From contig NZ_CP098400.1 in assembly GCF_023674465.1 (NCBI RefSeq), positions 1,454,801-1,518,800 on the forward strand: 64,000 bases of DNA, given 5' to 3'. A program made the translations under genes and the position numbers. Source of the DNA: Xiashengella succiniciproducens (GTDB lineage: Bacteria > Bacteroidota > Bacteroidia > Bacteroidales > Marinilabiliaceae). Of this stretch, positions 34,691 through 43,187 are shown piece after piece; position 1 is the stretch's first letter; each line of letters opens with the position of its first letter. The notes beneath the pieces are model-generated. The model was not told the origin of the DNA and did no database searches. It saw only the letters and a list, made by a program, of their open reading frames with translations.

Positions 34691-35450
34691 ATGTTTGACG
34701 AAAAATCACGACAAGCGTTAAAGTATTACGTTTATATGTTGCTTGACCCATCAGACAACAAACCTTTCTATGTTGGCAAGGGCATCGACAACAGAGTATT
34801 TAATCATTTAGCATGTGCATTAATAGACACAGATACTTCAAATACAAAATATGACAAAATAAGAGAGATTGTTAAAAATGGTCAGACTGTGAAACATATT
34901 ATCGTCAGACACGGACTTTCAGAAAGTGAAGCGTTTCAAATTGAAGCCTCATTAATTGACACCTTAACTTATTGTGGACTTTTACTCTCAAACATTGTCA
35001 ATGGACACAACTCTATCGAAAAAGGACTTATGACTTCGGAAGAAATCGTAAGACTTTACAATGCACAACCTCTAAGTAAAATGGGTTCAGACTGCGTGTT
35101 GATTAATAAACAGAACCTACAAACGTGGTAACGGAACAAATCCAATTTATCAAGCAACAAAGGAAACTTGGTTGATTAGTGAATGGCGATTGCCCCAAAT
35201 CAAATATGTTTTGAGTGAATTTAAGGGGCTAATCGTAGAAATATTTGAAGTTAAAAATTGGTATCCAAAGCAACGGTCTAAAAATAAAACTATTGACAAA
35301 GAACGAAATATTAAAATTCAAGTTGAGGTAACAGGATATGGCTTTGATGGTATAGTTGCACCCGACGAAATTAGAAACCTATACATAAACAAATCGGTTG
35401 CCCACTTGAAACAACGAGGTGCAGCACAGGTAATTAGATATAATTTATAA
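34691..35450 (+). pseudogene. GIY-YIG/LEM-3-like nuclease gene with a frameshift (cassette 18, gene 2)
   Basis: The first frame (34691-35131) encodes LKYYVYMLLDPSDNKPFYVG, i.e. a GIY-YIG start (YVYML...FYVGKG), then RVFNHLACAL, IVRHGLSESEAFQIEA with the conserved Glu, and ends early after INKQNLQTW. Removing one base (the C near 35111) joins it to a downstream frame reading KRTYKRGNGTNPIYQATKET, then WLISEWRLPQIKYVLSEFKG, ending at 35450 without gaps. This fits the C-terminal half of LEM-3-like GIY-YIG proteins. So it is either a +1-base mutation or a programmed frameshift; the downstream frame stays open, which suggests a recent change. The expected role is DNA cleavage in defence or repair (inference). 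Confidence 0.68.
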
Positions 35451-35462
35451 TAAAAAATTGCT

Positions 35463-35762
35463 ATGAGATTTATTACAGGATTACTCTTTATTTTAAACTC
35501 ATTATTATGGGTTGCAGGTACAATAGGTGGTTTAGCTTTATTTATTGAATCTATTGGCTTTCCCATTTTAATTGGTTTCTTAGGTTATTTAATTGCATGG
35601 AAAATAAGCGGCGAGTCTGTTACTTCTGCTTCCGATTATTTCTTCCAGCCTGAATGGAATATTTTTGCAACCAAAATTAAATGGTCGAATAGCACAGGAT
35701 TAATGACAACTACAGTTGCCTATATTATATTTAGTGTTTTAGGTTGGACTAGTAGTTTATAA
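35463..35762 (+). CDS. Small membrane protein (cassette 18, gene 3)
   Basis: A 99-residue protein with two long N-terminal hydrophobic helices (ITGLLFILNSLLWVAGTIGG and IESIGFPILIGFLGYLIAW) and a third near the C-terminus (GLMTTTVAYIIFSVLGW), joined by a polar loop with ASDYFFQPEWNIF. Starts 12 bp after the GIY-YIG frame and ends 12 bp before the next gene, so it is part of the same operon. No family recognised. Membrane proteins of this kind next to nucleases can be effectors in defence modules, but that is only a possibility. Confidence 0.6.
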   Translation: MRFITGLLFILNSLLWVAGTIGGLALFIESIGFPILIGFLGYLIAWKISGESVTSASDYFFQPEWNIFATKIKWSNSTGLMTTTVAYIIFSVLGWTSSL

Positions 35763-35774
35763 AATAGATAATTA

Positions 35775-36356
35775 ATGAAATTTTATCAAAAAATTGAGCA
35801 AATCATCAAATCTCAATCTTTTCATTTTAAGCTTGAATCAATATCCGATAATTTTTTCAACTTGAAACAAGAGTTAATAATCAGAAATTATCTTGTAGAA
35901 ACATTTAACAGTCTGAACGTTACATACAAAGCTTTTGCTGAATTCCCAAGAGAGAATAGCAAAAGATGTGACTTTTCTATAATAGCCCCGAAAAATTTGA
36001 ATGAAAAGCCTTTTCTAATTGAATTAAAATTTAGTTATCCTAAAGACGCTAACTATTTCAAGAATTACGCATCGACTTTTAAAAGAGATTTTAGTACAAG
36101 TCGCCTTTCCTCATTAGGATTGAATACATCAATGTTTGTTTTAATTGTACCTGTTTGGAATAAAAATGATATGCGACAACTTAATAATAAACTCAATATT
36201 ACACATAACTTAAACATGTATATGGCTGACCAAGATGTTTGGAAAGAAAATGCTCTGCTTATGTTCGACAATCAAGTTAAAGAAGGTCATATTTATTCTA
36301 CGATTAAGCATACCGTTAATAAACCGATTAAAGTAGAATATCATTTTTCAAATTGA
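35775..36356 (+). CDS. PD-(D/E)XK nuclease-like protein (cassette 18, gene 4)
   Basis: A 193-residue soluble protein. ELIIRNYLVETFNSLN and YKAFAEFPRENSKRCDFSII lead to PFLIELKFSYPKD. An Asp (CDFSII) followed about 16 residues later by Glu-x-Lys (IELK) after a hydrophobic strand, with an upstream Glu (AEFPRE), is the core of restriction-endonuclease-like folds. Later segments (FVLIVPVWN) look like further strands. Length and layout match small uncharacterised nucleases. It is the last gene of cassette 18 (34358-36532). Function in defence is inference from fold and company. Confidence 0.6.
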   Translation: MKFYQKIEQIIKSQSFHFKLESISDNFFNLKQELIIRNYLVETFNSLNVTYKAFAEFPRENSKRCDFSIIAPKNLNEKPFLIELKFSYPKDANYFKNYASTFKRDFSTSRLSSLGLNTSMFVLIVPVWNKNDMRQLNNKLNITHNLNMYMADQDVWKENALLMFDNQVKEGHIYSTIKHTVNKPIKVEYHFSN

Positions 36357-36407
36357 CACATAAGGAAAGCATAAATTTCCCATTGAATAGTGAATAGAAA
36401 GCCGTCC

Positions 36408-36538
36408 ACACAACATCGTATATAAAACATTTGGCAGTTAGTGGGTTATCGAGCATTTCAGCCCGTATCATAATTAGTTGTAACGAGAAAGGAAAGTGCT
36501 TCGAAATGCCAAACGTTTCATATACGCGACCGTTGTGC
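36408..36538 (+). repeat. attC site 18
   Basis: R'' ACACAAC (36408-36414) is complementary to GTTGTGT opening cassette 18 at 34357. R' is GTTGTGC (36532-36538). Arms are ATCGTATATAAAACATTTGGCA and TGCCAAACGTTTCATATACGCG. Confidence 0.86.
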
Positions 36539-36559
36539 GTCATACAGAGAAAACCACAA

Positions 36560-37054
36560 ATGGAAAGATTTGAGCTAAACAAATATGCTGTTGATGGAAG
36601 TCCTCTTATTATGATTTTCACTGAAGGTACTATCTTTGGGCCAAAACGTTTTATTGACTTTTTTAATGTGAAAAAATACGTGCCAATCAAAAATTGCATT
36701 GATAAGATTAAAAAATGGAATAGACAAGGAGCTCAAATCATTTACCTTACTTCGAGAAAAAGTGAAACTTCAGCACAAACCATAAAAGATTTATTGATAA
36801 GATATAAATTTGTTGGTGCTTATTTATATTATAGGACTGGTTCAGATAAGTATAAAGATATTGTAGAATCGCTCAAGCCAGATATATTAATTGAGGACAA
36901 TTGCAGGAGTATAGGTGGTGCTTGGCAGATGTCAATAACATATGTAGACAAGAATATTAAAGAAAATATTAAATCCATAATTATCAAAGAATTTAAGGGT
37001 ATTGATTATTTACCTGATAATTTGATTGATTTGATGAAATATGAAATAAAATAA
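36560..37054 (+). CDS. HAD-like/5'-nucleotidase-like hypothetical protein (cassette 19)
   Basis: About 164 residues from the ATG at 36560; a longer frame upstream only translates the attC. The central GAQIIYLTSRKSE resembles motif II (hydrophobic strand then Thr/Ser) of HAD-type 5'-nucleotidases or Cof-like proteins, and ESLKPDILIEDNCRSIGG resembles their motif IV acidic site (DxxxED-like). The first motif is unclear: SPLIMIFTEGT in place of DxDxT, so catalysis is doubtful. No signal peptide. Sole gene of cassette 19. Annotation as HAD-like is moderate. Confidence 0.55.
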   Translation: MERFELNKYAVDGSPLIMIFTEGTIFGPKRFIDFFNVKKYVPIKNCIDKIKKWNRQGAQIIYLTSRKSETSAQTIKDLLIRYKFVGAYLYYRTGSDKYKDIVESLKPDILIEDNCRSIGGAWQMSITYVDKNIKENIKSIIIKEFKGIDYLPDNLIDLMKYEIK

Positions 37055-37063
37055 TGTACGAAC

Positions 37064-37195
37064 GCACAACAAATGGTATAGTGCATGCGGGTTTCAGCGG
37101 TTTTCGGGCGTTTGTGGCTCGTAAAAAAAGTTGGTGTAACCTGATAGGAAATCGCTTCGTAATCCCGCACGACACCATACCATAAACCGTTGTGC
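37064..37195 (+). repeat. attC site 19
   Basis: R'' GCACAAC (37064-37070) is complementary to GTTGTGC opening cassette 19. R' is GTTGTGC (37189-37195). Arms are AAATGGTATAGTGCATGCGGG and CCCGCACGACACCATACCAT. It ends cassette 19 (36533-37189). Confidence 0.86.
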
Positions 37196-37229
37196 GTCAG
37201 CTAAGAACCGAAGTGCTAAATATTAAACA

Positions 37230-37499
37230 TTGAGAAAAACAATATTTTATATCGCATTGATTTTATCTGGATTAGGTATTCCATTAAACATTTTTGGGAT
37301 TCTTAATACTATGGTCAGCCTCAAATATGAAACAGATAATCCAAGAGATTGTATCTCTTTAGTTACTGGAACTGATTTATGTGAATTAATAACAAGAATG
37401 AAAATATGGATTCTGATTTGTGTTCTATTGATTACAATTCTTTTGATTTTTAGGAAACGACTTTTAAAAACAAATAATTCAAAACCCGAAACAAAATGA
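37230..37499 (+). CDS. Small two-helix membrane protein (cassette 20, gene 1)
   Basis: An 89-residue protein from a TTG start (MRKTIFYIALILSGLGIPLN). Two hydrophobic helices (residues 4-27 and about 58-78) flank an extracytoplasmic-like loop with two Cys (NPRDCISLVTGTDLCELI), perhaps a disulfide. A basic tail follows. Its stop overlaps the next start (ATGA), so the two genes are translationally coupled. No family recognised. Confidence 0.55.
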   Translation: MRKTIFYIALILSGLGIPLNIFGILNTMVSLKYETDNPRDCISLVTGTDLCELITRMKIWILICVLLITILLIFRKRLLKTNNSKPETK

Positions 37500-38050
37500 A
37501 AAAACTACTGATTCTTTTACTGGTTTCAATTTCCGGATTTGTGTTTGGACAGGATAAATACAACTATGTAAGCTTTGATAAATTAACAGAAGTAAAAGGA
37601 ACTGAATATGTAATCGCCTCGATTGAAAACAGAGGTAAAATTGAAACTAAAAGCAAATATCTTCTTTTCATTAATACAAAAGACGGAAAGACAAAACAGA
37701 TTGATTTACCTAAAGACTCGTACATAAGGACAGTTGAACAGATACAGATTGAAGAACTTGACATTAACAAGATTATTTTAGTCGCAAAAACAATAAATCT
37801 CGATGGTGATAAAGAAATTGATTGGAGTGACCCACAACAGATATTCATACTTTCAACTGATGGAGAAACTAAAACTCAATTGACTGACAATGGATTTTTT
37901 GCTCGCACATGGACAACAAATGAAAAAACAGGAACGATTACAATAACAGGTCATTATGATTCAAACTCGAATGGAAAATACGACAAGACTGATAAAAATG
38001 AAATTCTTATATTCGATTTGAAAACAATGGAATTAAAGACAAAAATATAA
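37496..38050 (+). CDS. Secreted protein with EF-hand-like loops (cassette 20, gene 2)
   Basis: A 184-residue protein with a signal peptide (MKKLLILLLVSISGFVFGQ). The mature part is beta-rich and contains two Asp/Asn-rich loops (NLDGDKEIDWSD and DSNSNGKYDKTDKNE) that look like calcium-binding EF-hand or dockerin-type loops, and PQQIFILSTDGETKTQLTDN, which resembles a TolB/WD40-like beta-propeller blade (xxIFxxxxDGxxxxxLT). A small propeller fragment or a calcium-stabilised surface protein is likely. It is the second gene of cassette 20. Confidence 0.6.
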   Translation: MKKLLILLLVSISGFVFGQDKYNYVSFDKLTEVKGTEYVIASIENRGKIETKSKYLLFINTKDGKTKQIDLPKDSYIRTVEQIQIEELDINKIILVAKTINLDGDKEIDWSDPQQIFILSTDGETKTQLTDNGFFARTWTTNEKTGTITITGHYDSNSNGKYDKTDKNEILIFDLKTMELKTKI

Positions 38051-38057
38051 AGCCGAA

Positions 38058-38190
38058 CGCACAACACTTTGTATAAGTAATGGCAGGTGATGTAGCAAAT
38101 ATCAAGGTTTGTAGCTCGCTCAAACTGCGTAGCGGTTTGACAGGAAATTACCACGCAATCTGCCACTACTCATACAATTTACCGTTATGC
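38058..38190 (+). repeat. attC site 20
   Basis: R'' GCACAAC (38058-38064) is complementary to GTTGTGC opening cassette 20. R' is GTTATGC (38184-38190). Arms are ACTTTGTATAAGTAATGGCAGG and CTGCCACTACTCATACAATT. It ends cassette 20 (37190-38184). Confidence 0.86.
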
Positions 38191-38211
38191 TGCATTTTAA
38201 AAACAACATAT

Positions 38212-39378
38212 ATGACAATTATCGATGAAATTTTAAAAGAACGACCTGTAGGGACTGACTCAAATGAAAAAGTTTGCGATTTTTTACTCAGTAAAGCAAT
38301 TCAAGCTGGATATAAAACGATTACTTTACAATTTGACTGTAAACGTTGGACTAAAGATTTTTCATATATTGATTTGGATGGCAATCAATACGAACTATTC
38401 CCCAGCCCTTTTTCTCAGCCCTTTGAAAAAACTGGTGATTTAGAGATAGTCTCAACACTGGAAGAATTACAAAATAAAAATATCACAGATAAAATTGTAT
38501 TACTTAATGGTGATTTAACCCAGCAACCGTTGCAACCCAAGAACTTTCCATTCTACTATCCCGATGAGCATAAAACAATAATTGATTTATTGGAAGATAA
38601 GCAACCTAAAGCAATTATTGCTATTACAGGCAAGCATCCAATGTGCGGACTAAATCCATTCCCATTGTTCGAGGACGGGAACTTTTTAATTCCATCAGCA
38701 TTTGCAAATAAAACAACAGGTGAGAAAATCACTGGAAGAAAAGGATTAACCAAATTGAAAATAGCTTCTAAAACGGAAAATTCTGTTGGTCGACAGATTA
38801 TTGCTTCCAAAAAAAGTAATGGGAAAGGTAAAATTGTTGTTTGTGCACACATGGACTCTAAATATGGAACAATAGGTGCAATAGATAATGCTGCTGGAAT
38901 TGAAGTTTTATTTCAGATATTAGACAATTTAAAGGATTATAATGGGGCATATGATATAGATTTTGTTCCATTCAATGGTGAAGAATATTATGGGGTTATT
39001 GGGCAATTAGAATATTTAAAGCATAACGGGAACGAGAAGTCTGAAATAAAACTTGTCATAAATATTGATTCGCCTGGACATGTAGCATCTAAAACTGCAT
39101 TGTCAACTTATAATTTTATTGATTGTAAGCAAACTTGGTTAGATACAAAGATTTCTAAAAATGATTACATTGAAGAAGGTTCACAATGGTATGCTGGTGA
39201 CCATGCAATGTTTGCATTTCAAGGAGTTCCTTGTATTGCAGTAACTTCATCAAATTTATTTGAAACAGTATTGGACTTGACACATACATCCAATGATACA
39301 ATTGGTAATGTTGATTTTGATATTTTGAAAAAAACATCAGATTTTTTGACGGAATTGATTAAAGATTATAACGATTAA
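38212..39378 (+). CDS. M28-family metallopeptidase (cassette 21)
   Basis: About 388 residues from the ATG at 38212; the longer frame upstream only reads through attC 20. No signal peptide, so likely cytoplasmic. Residues 80-170 may form a PA-like insert domain. The peptidase core has VVCAHMDSKYGTIGAIDNAA (metal ligands H213 and the later Asp), FVPFNGEEYYG (catalytic Glu pair), NIDSPGH (metal Asp) and a C-terminal LTHTSNDT (metal His). These five positions match M28 aminopeptidases that use two zinc ions. The substrate is not evident. The cassette's own attC lies directly downstream but is split by the IS91-like element. Confidence 0.82.
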   Translation: MTIIDEILKERPVGTDSNEKVCDFLLSKAIQAGYKTITLQFDCKRWTKDFSYIDLDGNQYELFPSPFSQPFEKTGDLEIVSTLEELQNKNITDKIVLLNGDLTQQPLQPKNFPFYYPDEHKTIIDLLEDKQPKAIIAITGKHPMCGLNPFPLFEDGNFLIPSAFANKTTGEKITGRKGLTKLKIASKTENSVGRQIIASKKSNGKGKIVVCAHMDSKYGTIGAIDNAAGIEVLFQILDNLKDYNGAYDIDFVPFNGEEYYGVIGQLEYLKHNGNEKSEIKLVINIDSPGHVASKTALSTYNFIDCKQTWLDTKISKNDYIEEGSQWYAGDHAMFAFQGVPCIAVTSSNLFETVLDLTHTSNDTIGNVDFDILKKTSDFLTELIKDYND

Positions 39379-39388
39379 AATAAAAAAC

Positions 39389-39397
39389 GCAGCATAA
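39389..39397 (+). repeat. attC site 21, left remnant (R'' box)
   Basis: GCAGCATAA is the expected complement of the GTTATGCTGC that opens cassette 21 at 38184, but the final C of R'' is missing; the next bases belong to the inserted IS91-like element. The rest of the site resumes at about 43190. Confidence 0.7.
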
Positions 39398-39684
39398 TAT
39401 ATAGGAATATGAGCGGTCGGAACGACCCAGCGATTATTCTCGGTTGAACTACATCCCGCTAGGTCTGCAGGCTGCTTTTATGGACTTTAAGTCGGTTTTT
39501 GATGTTTTTGGCAAGGCCACCCGTGGTACCGTCTTCCCGTTTTTAAGCATTTGAACTTAAGAAGTGACTGGTCGTAGTGGCTGAGAAGTTGAAAATCTGT
39601 TCCTTTTTGGCTGAAAACCTACCGTTAAGGCAATACGATGCCGAACCTCATGTCAATGAAGTTTTTAAGGGGGTGTTTTGGCGG

Positions 39685-40869
39685 TTACTGCAACTTCGCA
39701 AAAAGCAATAAGGGCAGATTTCCTGCGGGTGACCGTATCCTGGGTAAGGTTCTAATGACAATCAGACGTCCCTCTTTGCAATGCGGACATTTGGTTAGGT
39801 CAAATCCATTCAGCCTTAAAATGCGCTCTGAGGCCGTTTCATCGTTTTGGTCAGCTGCCATCTGCTCAATGTCGGGCTTTTCATCGGGCACAAATTGTAA
39901 ATCCAGATGAAGCTTTGTAGAGTGATGATAAATGCCGAATCGACGAATACGCACATAACCATCGGGCATTACATGCAAAGAGAATCTACGCAGAAACTCT
40001 TCGCCGGTCAGTGATACCGGTTTCTTTTGTGCCCGGTCCCGGTAGTCTTTAGCTACGAAAGTTACGTGTGTTGGATCAACGTTCAAGATCCGCTGGTTGC
40101 TGATGGCAATGCGATGGGTGTATTGCCCCAGATACCTGATAACATGCTCGGCACCTGCCATAGAGGGCTCGCAATAGACCACCCACTTTTTTTGATGGGC
40201 CTTCTCTAAGCAGACTTTAAAGCCATCCATTGCAGAAAGTTTTCGCAGCTCCCTTTTTATGCTGTCTAGAAATTTGCCTTTAAAGGCAGCACTCAACTGG
40301 TGCACCGGATACAGATAATTATCATATTTGCCGATATGGCGCCATTTCCCCGACAAGGAATAACCGGCTGCCGGGACAATGCAGTGCAAATGCGGATGCA
40401 GAGAAAGGTTCTGCCCCCAAGTGTGCAACACCGCAACGGCTCCGGTTTCACAACCGTAATGTGTATAACCGAAGCTGTGCAGCGTACGGCTGGCAGCACG
40501 GAACAAGATGTTGCAATAAAGCCTTCTGTCCCACAGATAAATCTGGTTGAGCTCATGAGGTACCGTGAAAATGATGTGGTAGTGTTTCACCGCAAGTGTT
40601 GATTTCATCAGCTTCTCAATCCAAAGAGCCTGTTTGGTTCCCTGGCACTTGGGACAATGGCGGTCTCGACAGCTGTTGTAACTGTAGTGTATCACACCAC
40701 AATCCTTACAAACCTGCTCATGACCACCCAAAGAGGCTGTGCGGCACTGGAGGATGTTGTACAAAACCTTGATTTGTTTGGGGGATAGCTCACCGCTCTG
40801 CAACAAGGATTTCCCAAATTGGCGGACAATGTGAGCCAATTCATGCTTGCTATTGCAGTGCTTTTCCAT
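39685..40869 (-). CDS. IS91-family transposase (HUH, Y2)
   Basis: A 394-residue protein. The N-terminal zinc-finger domain has CKDCG and SCRDRHCPKCQG (residues about 50-75). The HUH motif is HPHLHCIVPAAG, and the two nucleophilic tyrosines lie in YLGQYTHRIAIS (Y-x-x-x-Y), the Y2 arrangement of IS91. A C-terminal CPHC...RLIV finger-like segment follows. It moves DNA by single-strand rolling-circle transposition with target preference for short tetranucleotides. Its start overlaps the end of the recombinase gene by 20 bp, so the two are coupled. Confidence 0.93.
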   Translation of the reverse strand: MEKHCNSKHELAHIVRQFGKSLLQSGELSPKQIKVLYNILQCRTASLGGHEQVCKDCGVIHYSYNSCRDRHCPKCQGTKQALWIEKLMKSTLAVKHYHIIFTVPHELNQIYLWDRRLYCNILFRAASRTLHSFGYTHYGCETGAVAVLHTWGQNLSLHPHLHCIVPAAGYSLSGKWRHIGKYDNYLYPVHQLSAAFKGKFLDSIKRELRKLSAMDGFKVCLEKAHQKKWVVYCEPSMAGAEHVIRYLGQYTHRIAISNQRILNVDPTHVTFVAKDYRDRAQKKPVSLTGEEFLRRFSLHVMPDGYVRIRRFGIYHHSTKLHLDLQFVPDEKPDIEQMAADQNDETASERILRLNGFDLTKCPHCKEGRLIVIRTLPRIRSPAGNLPLLLFAKLQ

Positions 40870-41483
40870 AAAGGGTATCTAAAGGGCTGTGAGGGTTTAT
40901 GTGCTGGCACTGAGCAACATGAAGATAAATCATTGTAGTAGAAATGTCGGCATGGCCCAATAAATCCCTTAAGGTTACGATGTTTAATCCCTGCTCCAGT
41001 AAATGCGTGGCGTAGCTATGCCGCAAAGAATGGAGATTGACACTTTTGGCGATAGAGGTCTTTTTAAGGTTCTCCCGCATTACCCAGGATAATCCTTTAA
41101 CGCTGTAGCGACCGTCAGGCTCTTTGCCATTGAATAGCCAAACATGCGGGTTCTCGGCTCTTAGATACTTCTCGAGTCCAATGGCCATAGTGGGAGACAA
41201 GGGGACAATTCGGTCTTTTTTGTATTTGCTCTGCCGAATATGGATGACCATGCGCTCAAAGTCAATATCAGAGATCTTAAGATTGATGACCTCCTGTCCT
41301 CGCAATCCGGCTGAATAAATGAGCGTAAGGATTATCCGGTGCTTAAGCAGTGTAGGTGCTGCTGTAGACTTACCCCTTATCAGACAACTACAAAATAGAC
41401 ATTTTTTTTCTTGAACCATATTTCTAAATGCTTTTTCAGTGAGCTGAGAGGTTCTGTCAAGGGCGGCTGAGGAACGAAGCCGT

Positions 41484-42320
41484 TTATATACCCTTGACAG
41501 GTTCTGGCAGCGAACTTTCTTTGCTATTTAAAATATGGTGGTTATACTCGTTTTTAACATAATCTAAGGGAGATTTACCTCCCAATGATTTATGTGGATG
41601 AAATTCATTATAATCATCCATCCATTCTGAGACCAGATGTCTAACCTCAGATAGGTCATTAAACAAGTATGCATCGAGAATGTCCTCTCTGAAAAAGCGG
41701 TTAAATCTTTCAATATATGCATTTTGGGTTGGTTTTCCAGGTTGAATGAATTTTAACTTAATTTCGTTGTCTTTTGCCCATTTCTGCAGAGCATTAGAGA
41801 TAAACTCAGGCCCATTATCAACTCTTATTTTCATAGGTTTTCCTCGCCAGAATATGATTTCATTAAGCACTTTTATTACACGTTCTGCTGGTAAAGAGAA
41901 ATCCGACTCAATGGCCAAGGCTTCTCTGTTGTAATCATCAATAATATTTAATACTCGGAATCTACGGCCATAAATCAAGCTGTCACTCATAAAATCCATA
42001 GACCAAGTATGATTGATGCCATTGGGTTGCTCCAGTGGTTCTTTTATACGAGCAGGCAACCTTCTTTTTCGTTTTTTGCGTAGGTTTAGCTGTAGCAAGC
42101 GATAGACTCTCAATACTCGCTTGCGGTTCCATCTATAGCCTTCTTGGCGTATTCGACCATAATATTCATCAAAGCCACGCGTTGGAAGTTTCTCTGACAG
42201 TTCTTCCAACTTGTTGATGACTTCAACATCGTTTCGTTTGCTTTCATAATACCACATGGAGCGATGCAATCCAATCAATCGGCACGCCCTGCCGATGCCG
42301 ATCAAGTATGTGGAATGCAA
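41484..42320 (-). CDS. IS3-family transposase OrfB (integrase core)
   Basis: A 278-residue minimal frame with an HTH_21-like start (IGRACRLIGLHRSMWYY) and an rve core: WSMDFMSD (Asp), RVDNGPEFIS (Asp) and NAYIERFNRFFRED (Glu), completing the DDE triad. In vivo it is most likely made as an OrfAB fusion by a -1 ribosomal frameshift at the A6G heptamer (complement of 42359-42365) at the end of OrfA; shifting there reads KVLKPCEKKERAEYLHSTYL straight into OrfB. Confidence 0.92.
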   Translation of the reverse strand: MHSTYLIGIGRACRLIGLHRSMWYYESKRNDVEVINKLEELSEKLPTRGFDEYYGRIRQEGYRWNRKRVLRVYRLLQLNLRKKRKRRLPARIKEPLEQPNGINHTWSMDFMSDSLIYGRRFRVLNIIDDYNREALAIESDFSLPAERVIKVLNEIIFWRGKPMKIRVDNGPEFISNALQKWAKDNEIKLKFIQPGKPTQNAYIERFNRFFREDILDAYLFNDLSEVRHLVSEWMDDYNEFHPHKSLGGKSPLDYVKNEYNHHILNSKESSLPEPVKGI

Positions 42321-42352
42321 GTATTCGGCTCGCTCTTTTTTCTCGCAGGGCT

Positions 42353-42619
42353 TTAAAACTTTTTTCCAAGCAAATCCTTTAGCATCAAGTTATCTAAACT
42401 CTGATCTGCATACATCTGCTTGAGTTTACGGTTTTCTTCCTCCAGTTCTTTTAAACGTTTTAACTGAGAGGCTTCCATACCAGAATACTTCTTGCGCCAA
42501 TTATAAAATGTAGCCTTGGCAATGCCATGCTCGCGACATATCGTTTGAGCATCAATACCACTTTCATACTCCTTTAGAATTTTTACAATTTGGCTTTCTG
42601 TGAATCTTGTTTTTTTCAT
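42353..42619 (-). CDS. IS3-family transposase OrfA
   Basis: An 88-residue HTH protein (MKKTRFTESQIVKILKEYES, then IAKATFYNWRKKY) with a leucine-zipper-like tail (LKRLKELEEENRKLKQMYAD). It ends LGKKF at the slippery A6G site, where a -1 shift fuses it to OrfB. It binds the IS ends. Confidence 0.92.
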   Translation of the reverse strand: MKKTRFTESQIVKILKEYESGIDAQTICREHGIAKATFYNWRKKYSGMEASQLKRLKELEEENRKLKQMYADQSLDNLMLKDLLGKKF

Positions 42620-43187
42620 AACTCTGTTTTGACTGCTTAAAATTAATAATTTGTCTAATTTTAAACTGTCCGATTTTCAGGGAAGGCTACACTGCAAACA
42701 GCATTTTCAGTTCCTGTTGGTTCAGGACAATTGGCAACTTGGTGTCCTGCTTTAATGAAGGCAAGGCAATGGCCTTTTTGTTCATGCCCAACAAACGGTA
42801 GTAATACCTAAGACCGTAAACCATGTGTTTGAAACTGCTGCGCGAAGGCGCCTTGGGATCACGTGCCAAAGCAACCAGGTACTCATTGATCTCGTCTTCG
42901 CTAACCTGTTCGGGTAATTTTTCAAAATGAATGACAAACAGGGCAATGCGCCTGATGTAATTATTCAGGGTGCTGGCGCTTTGGCCACGAAGTACCACCT
43001 GATGCTCCAACTTCACGGCCCTGGACTTGAATTCAGGGACAAGTACCATGGCACGCTCAACAATAGTTAAGCTTGTTTTCTTTCTCATAACTGCATTATT
43101 TTAAAGTGAATAATACAGTTATAACGGCTTGCGGCTAGAAAGATTTGTGTTATTTTTGAAAGGAGCTATCCCGTAGGGATTTAGTTC

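Larger units (their letters stand above)
41363..42691 (-). mobile_element. IS3-family insertion sequence, 1329 bp
   Basis: Imperfect inverted ends: TGTAGACTTACCCCTTATCA (left) and TGTAGCCTTCCCTGAAAATC (right, read inward), flanked by the direct repeat CTGC (41359-41362 and 42692-42695). It has two overlapping-phase frames on the minus strand. The same right-end sequence occurs at 51546 in a second, decayed relative. Confidence 0.88.
40850..43088 (-). pseudogene. Tyrosine recombinase gene of the IS91-like element, interrupted by IS3
   Basis: The N-terminal part (43088-42692) has the SAM-like core-binding domain (LRGQSASTLNNYIRRIALFV, HMVYGLRYYYRLLGM). The C-terminal part (from 41362 to 40850) has the catalytic domain: AGLRGQEVINL (Arg), LHSLRHSYATHLLEQG (His-x-x-Arg), LGHADISTTMIYLHV (His, Tyr). 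Removing the IS3 element and one CTGC copy joins ...MLFA to APTLLKHRII in frame, so the gene was intact before the insertion. It is not an integron integrase: there is no IntI-specific insert between the two catalytic boxes, and it travels with the IS91 transposase. Confidence 0.85.

Noticed and set aside
36431-36559. N-terminal extensions of the frames at 36431, 38080, 26561 and 32026
   Set aside because: These codons only translate attC or leader sequence; internal ATGs match the start of the conserved protein.
340-38190. Regularly spaced intergenic palindromic repeats resembling a CRISPR or REP-type family
   Set aside because: Units are about 130 bp, vary in the centre, and flank whole genes; the end boxes pair with the start of the same gene unit, which fits attC and not CRISPR or REP.
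39685-43088. The split tyrosine recombinase as the missing integron integrase
   Set aside because: It overlaps the IS91 transposase gene, lacks the IntI-type insert between the catalytic boxes, and lies at the far end of the array.
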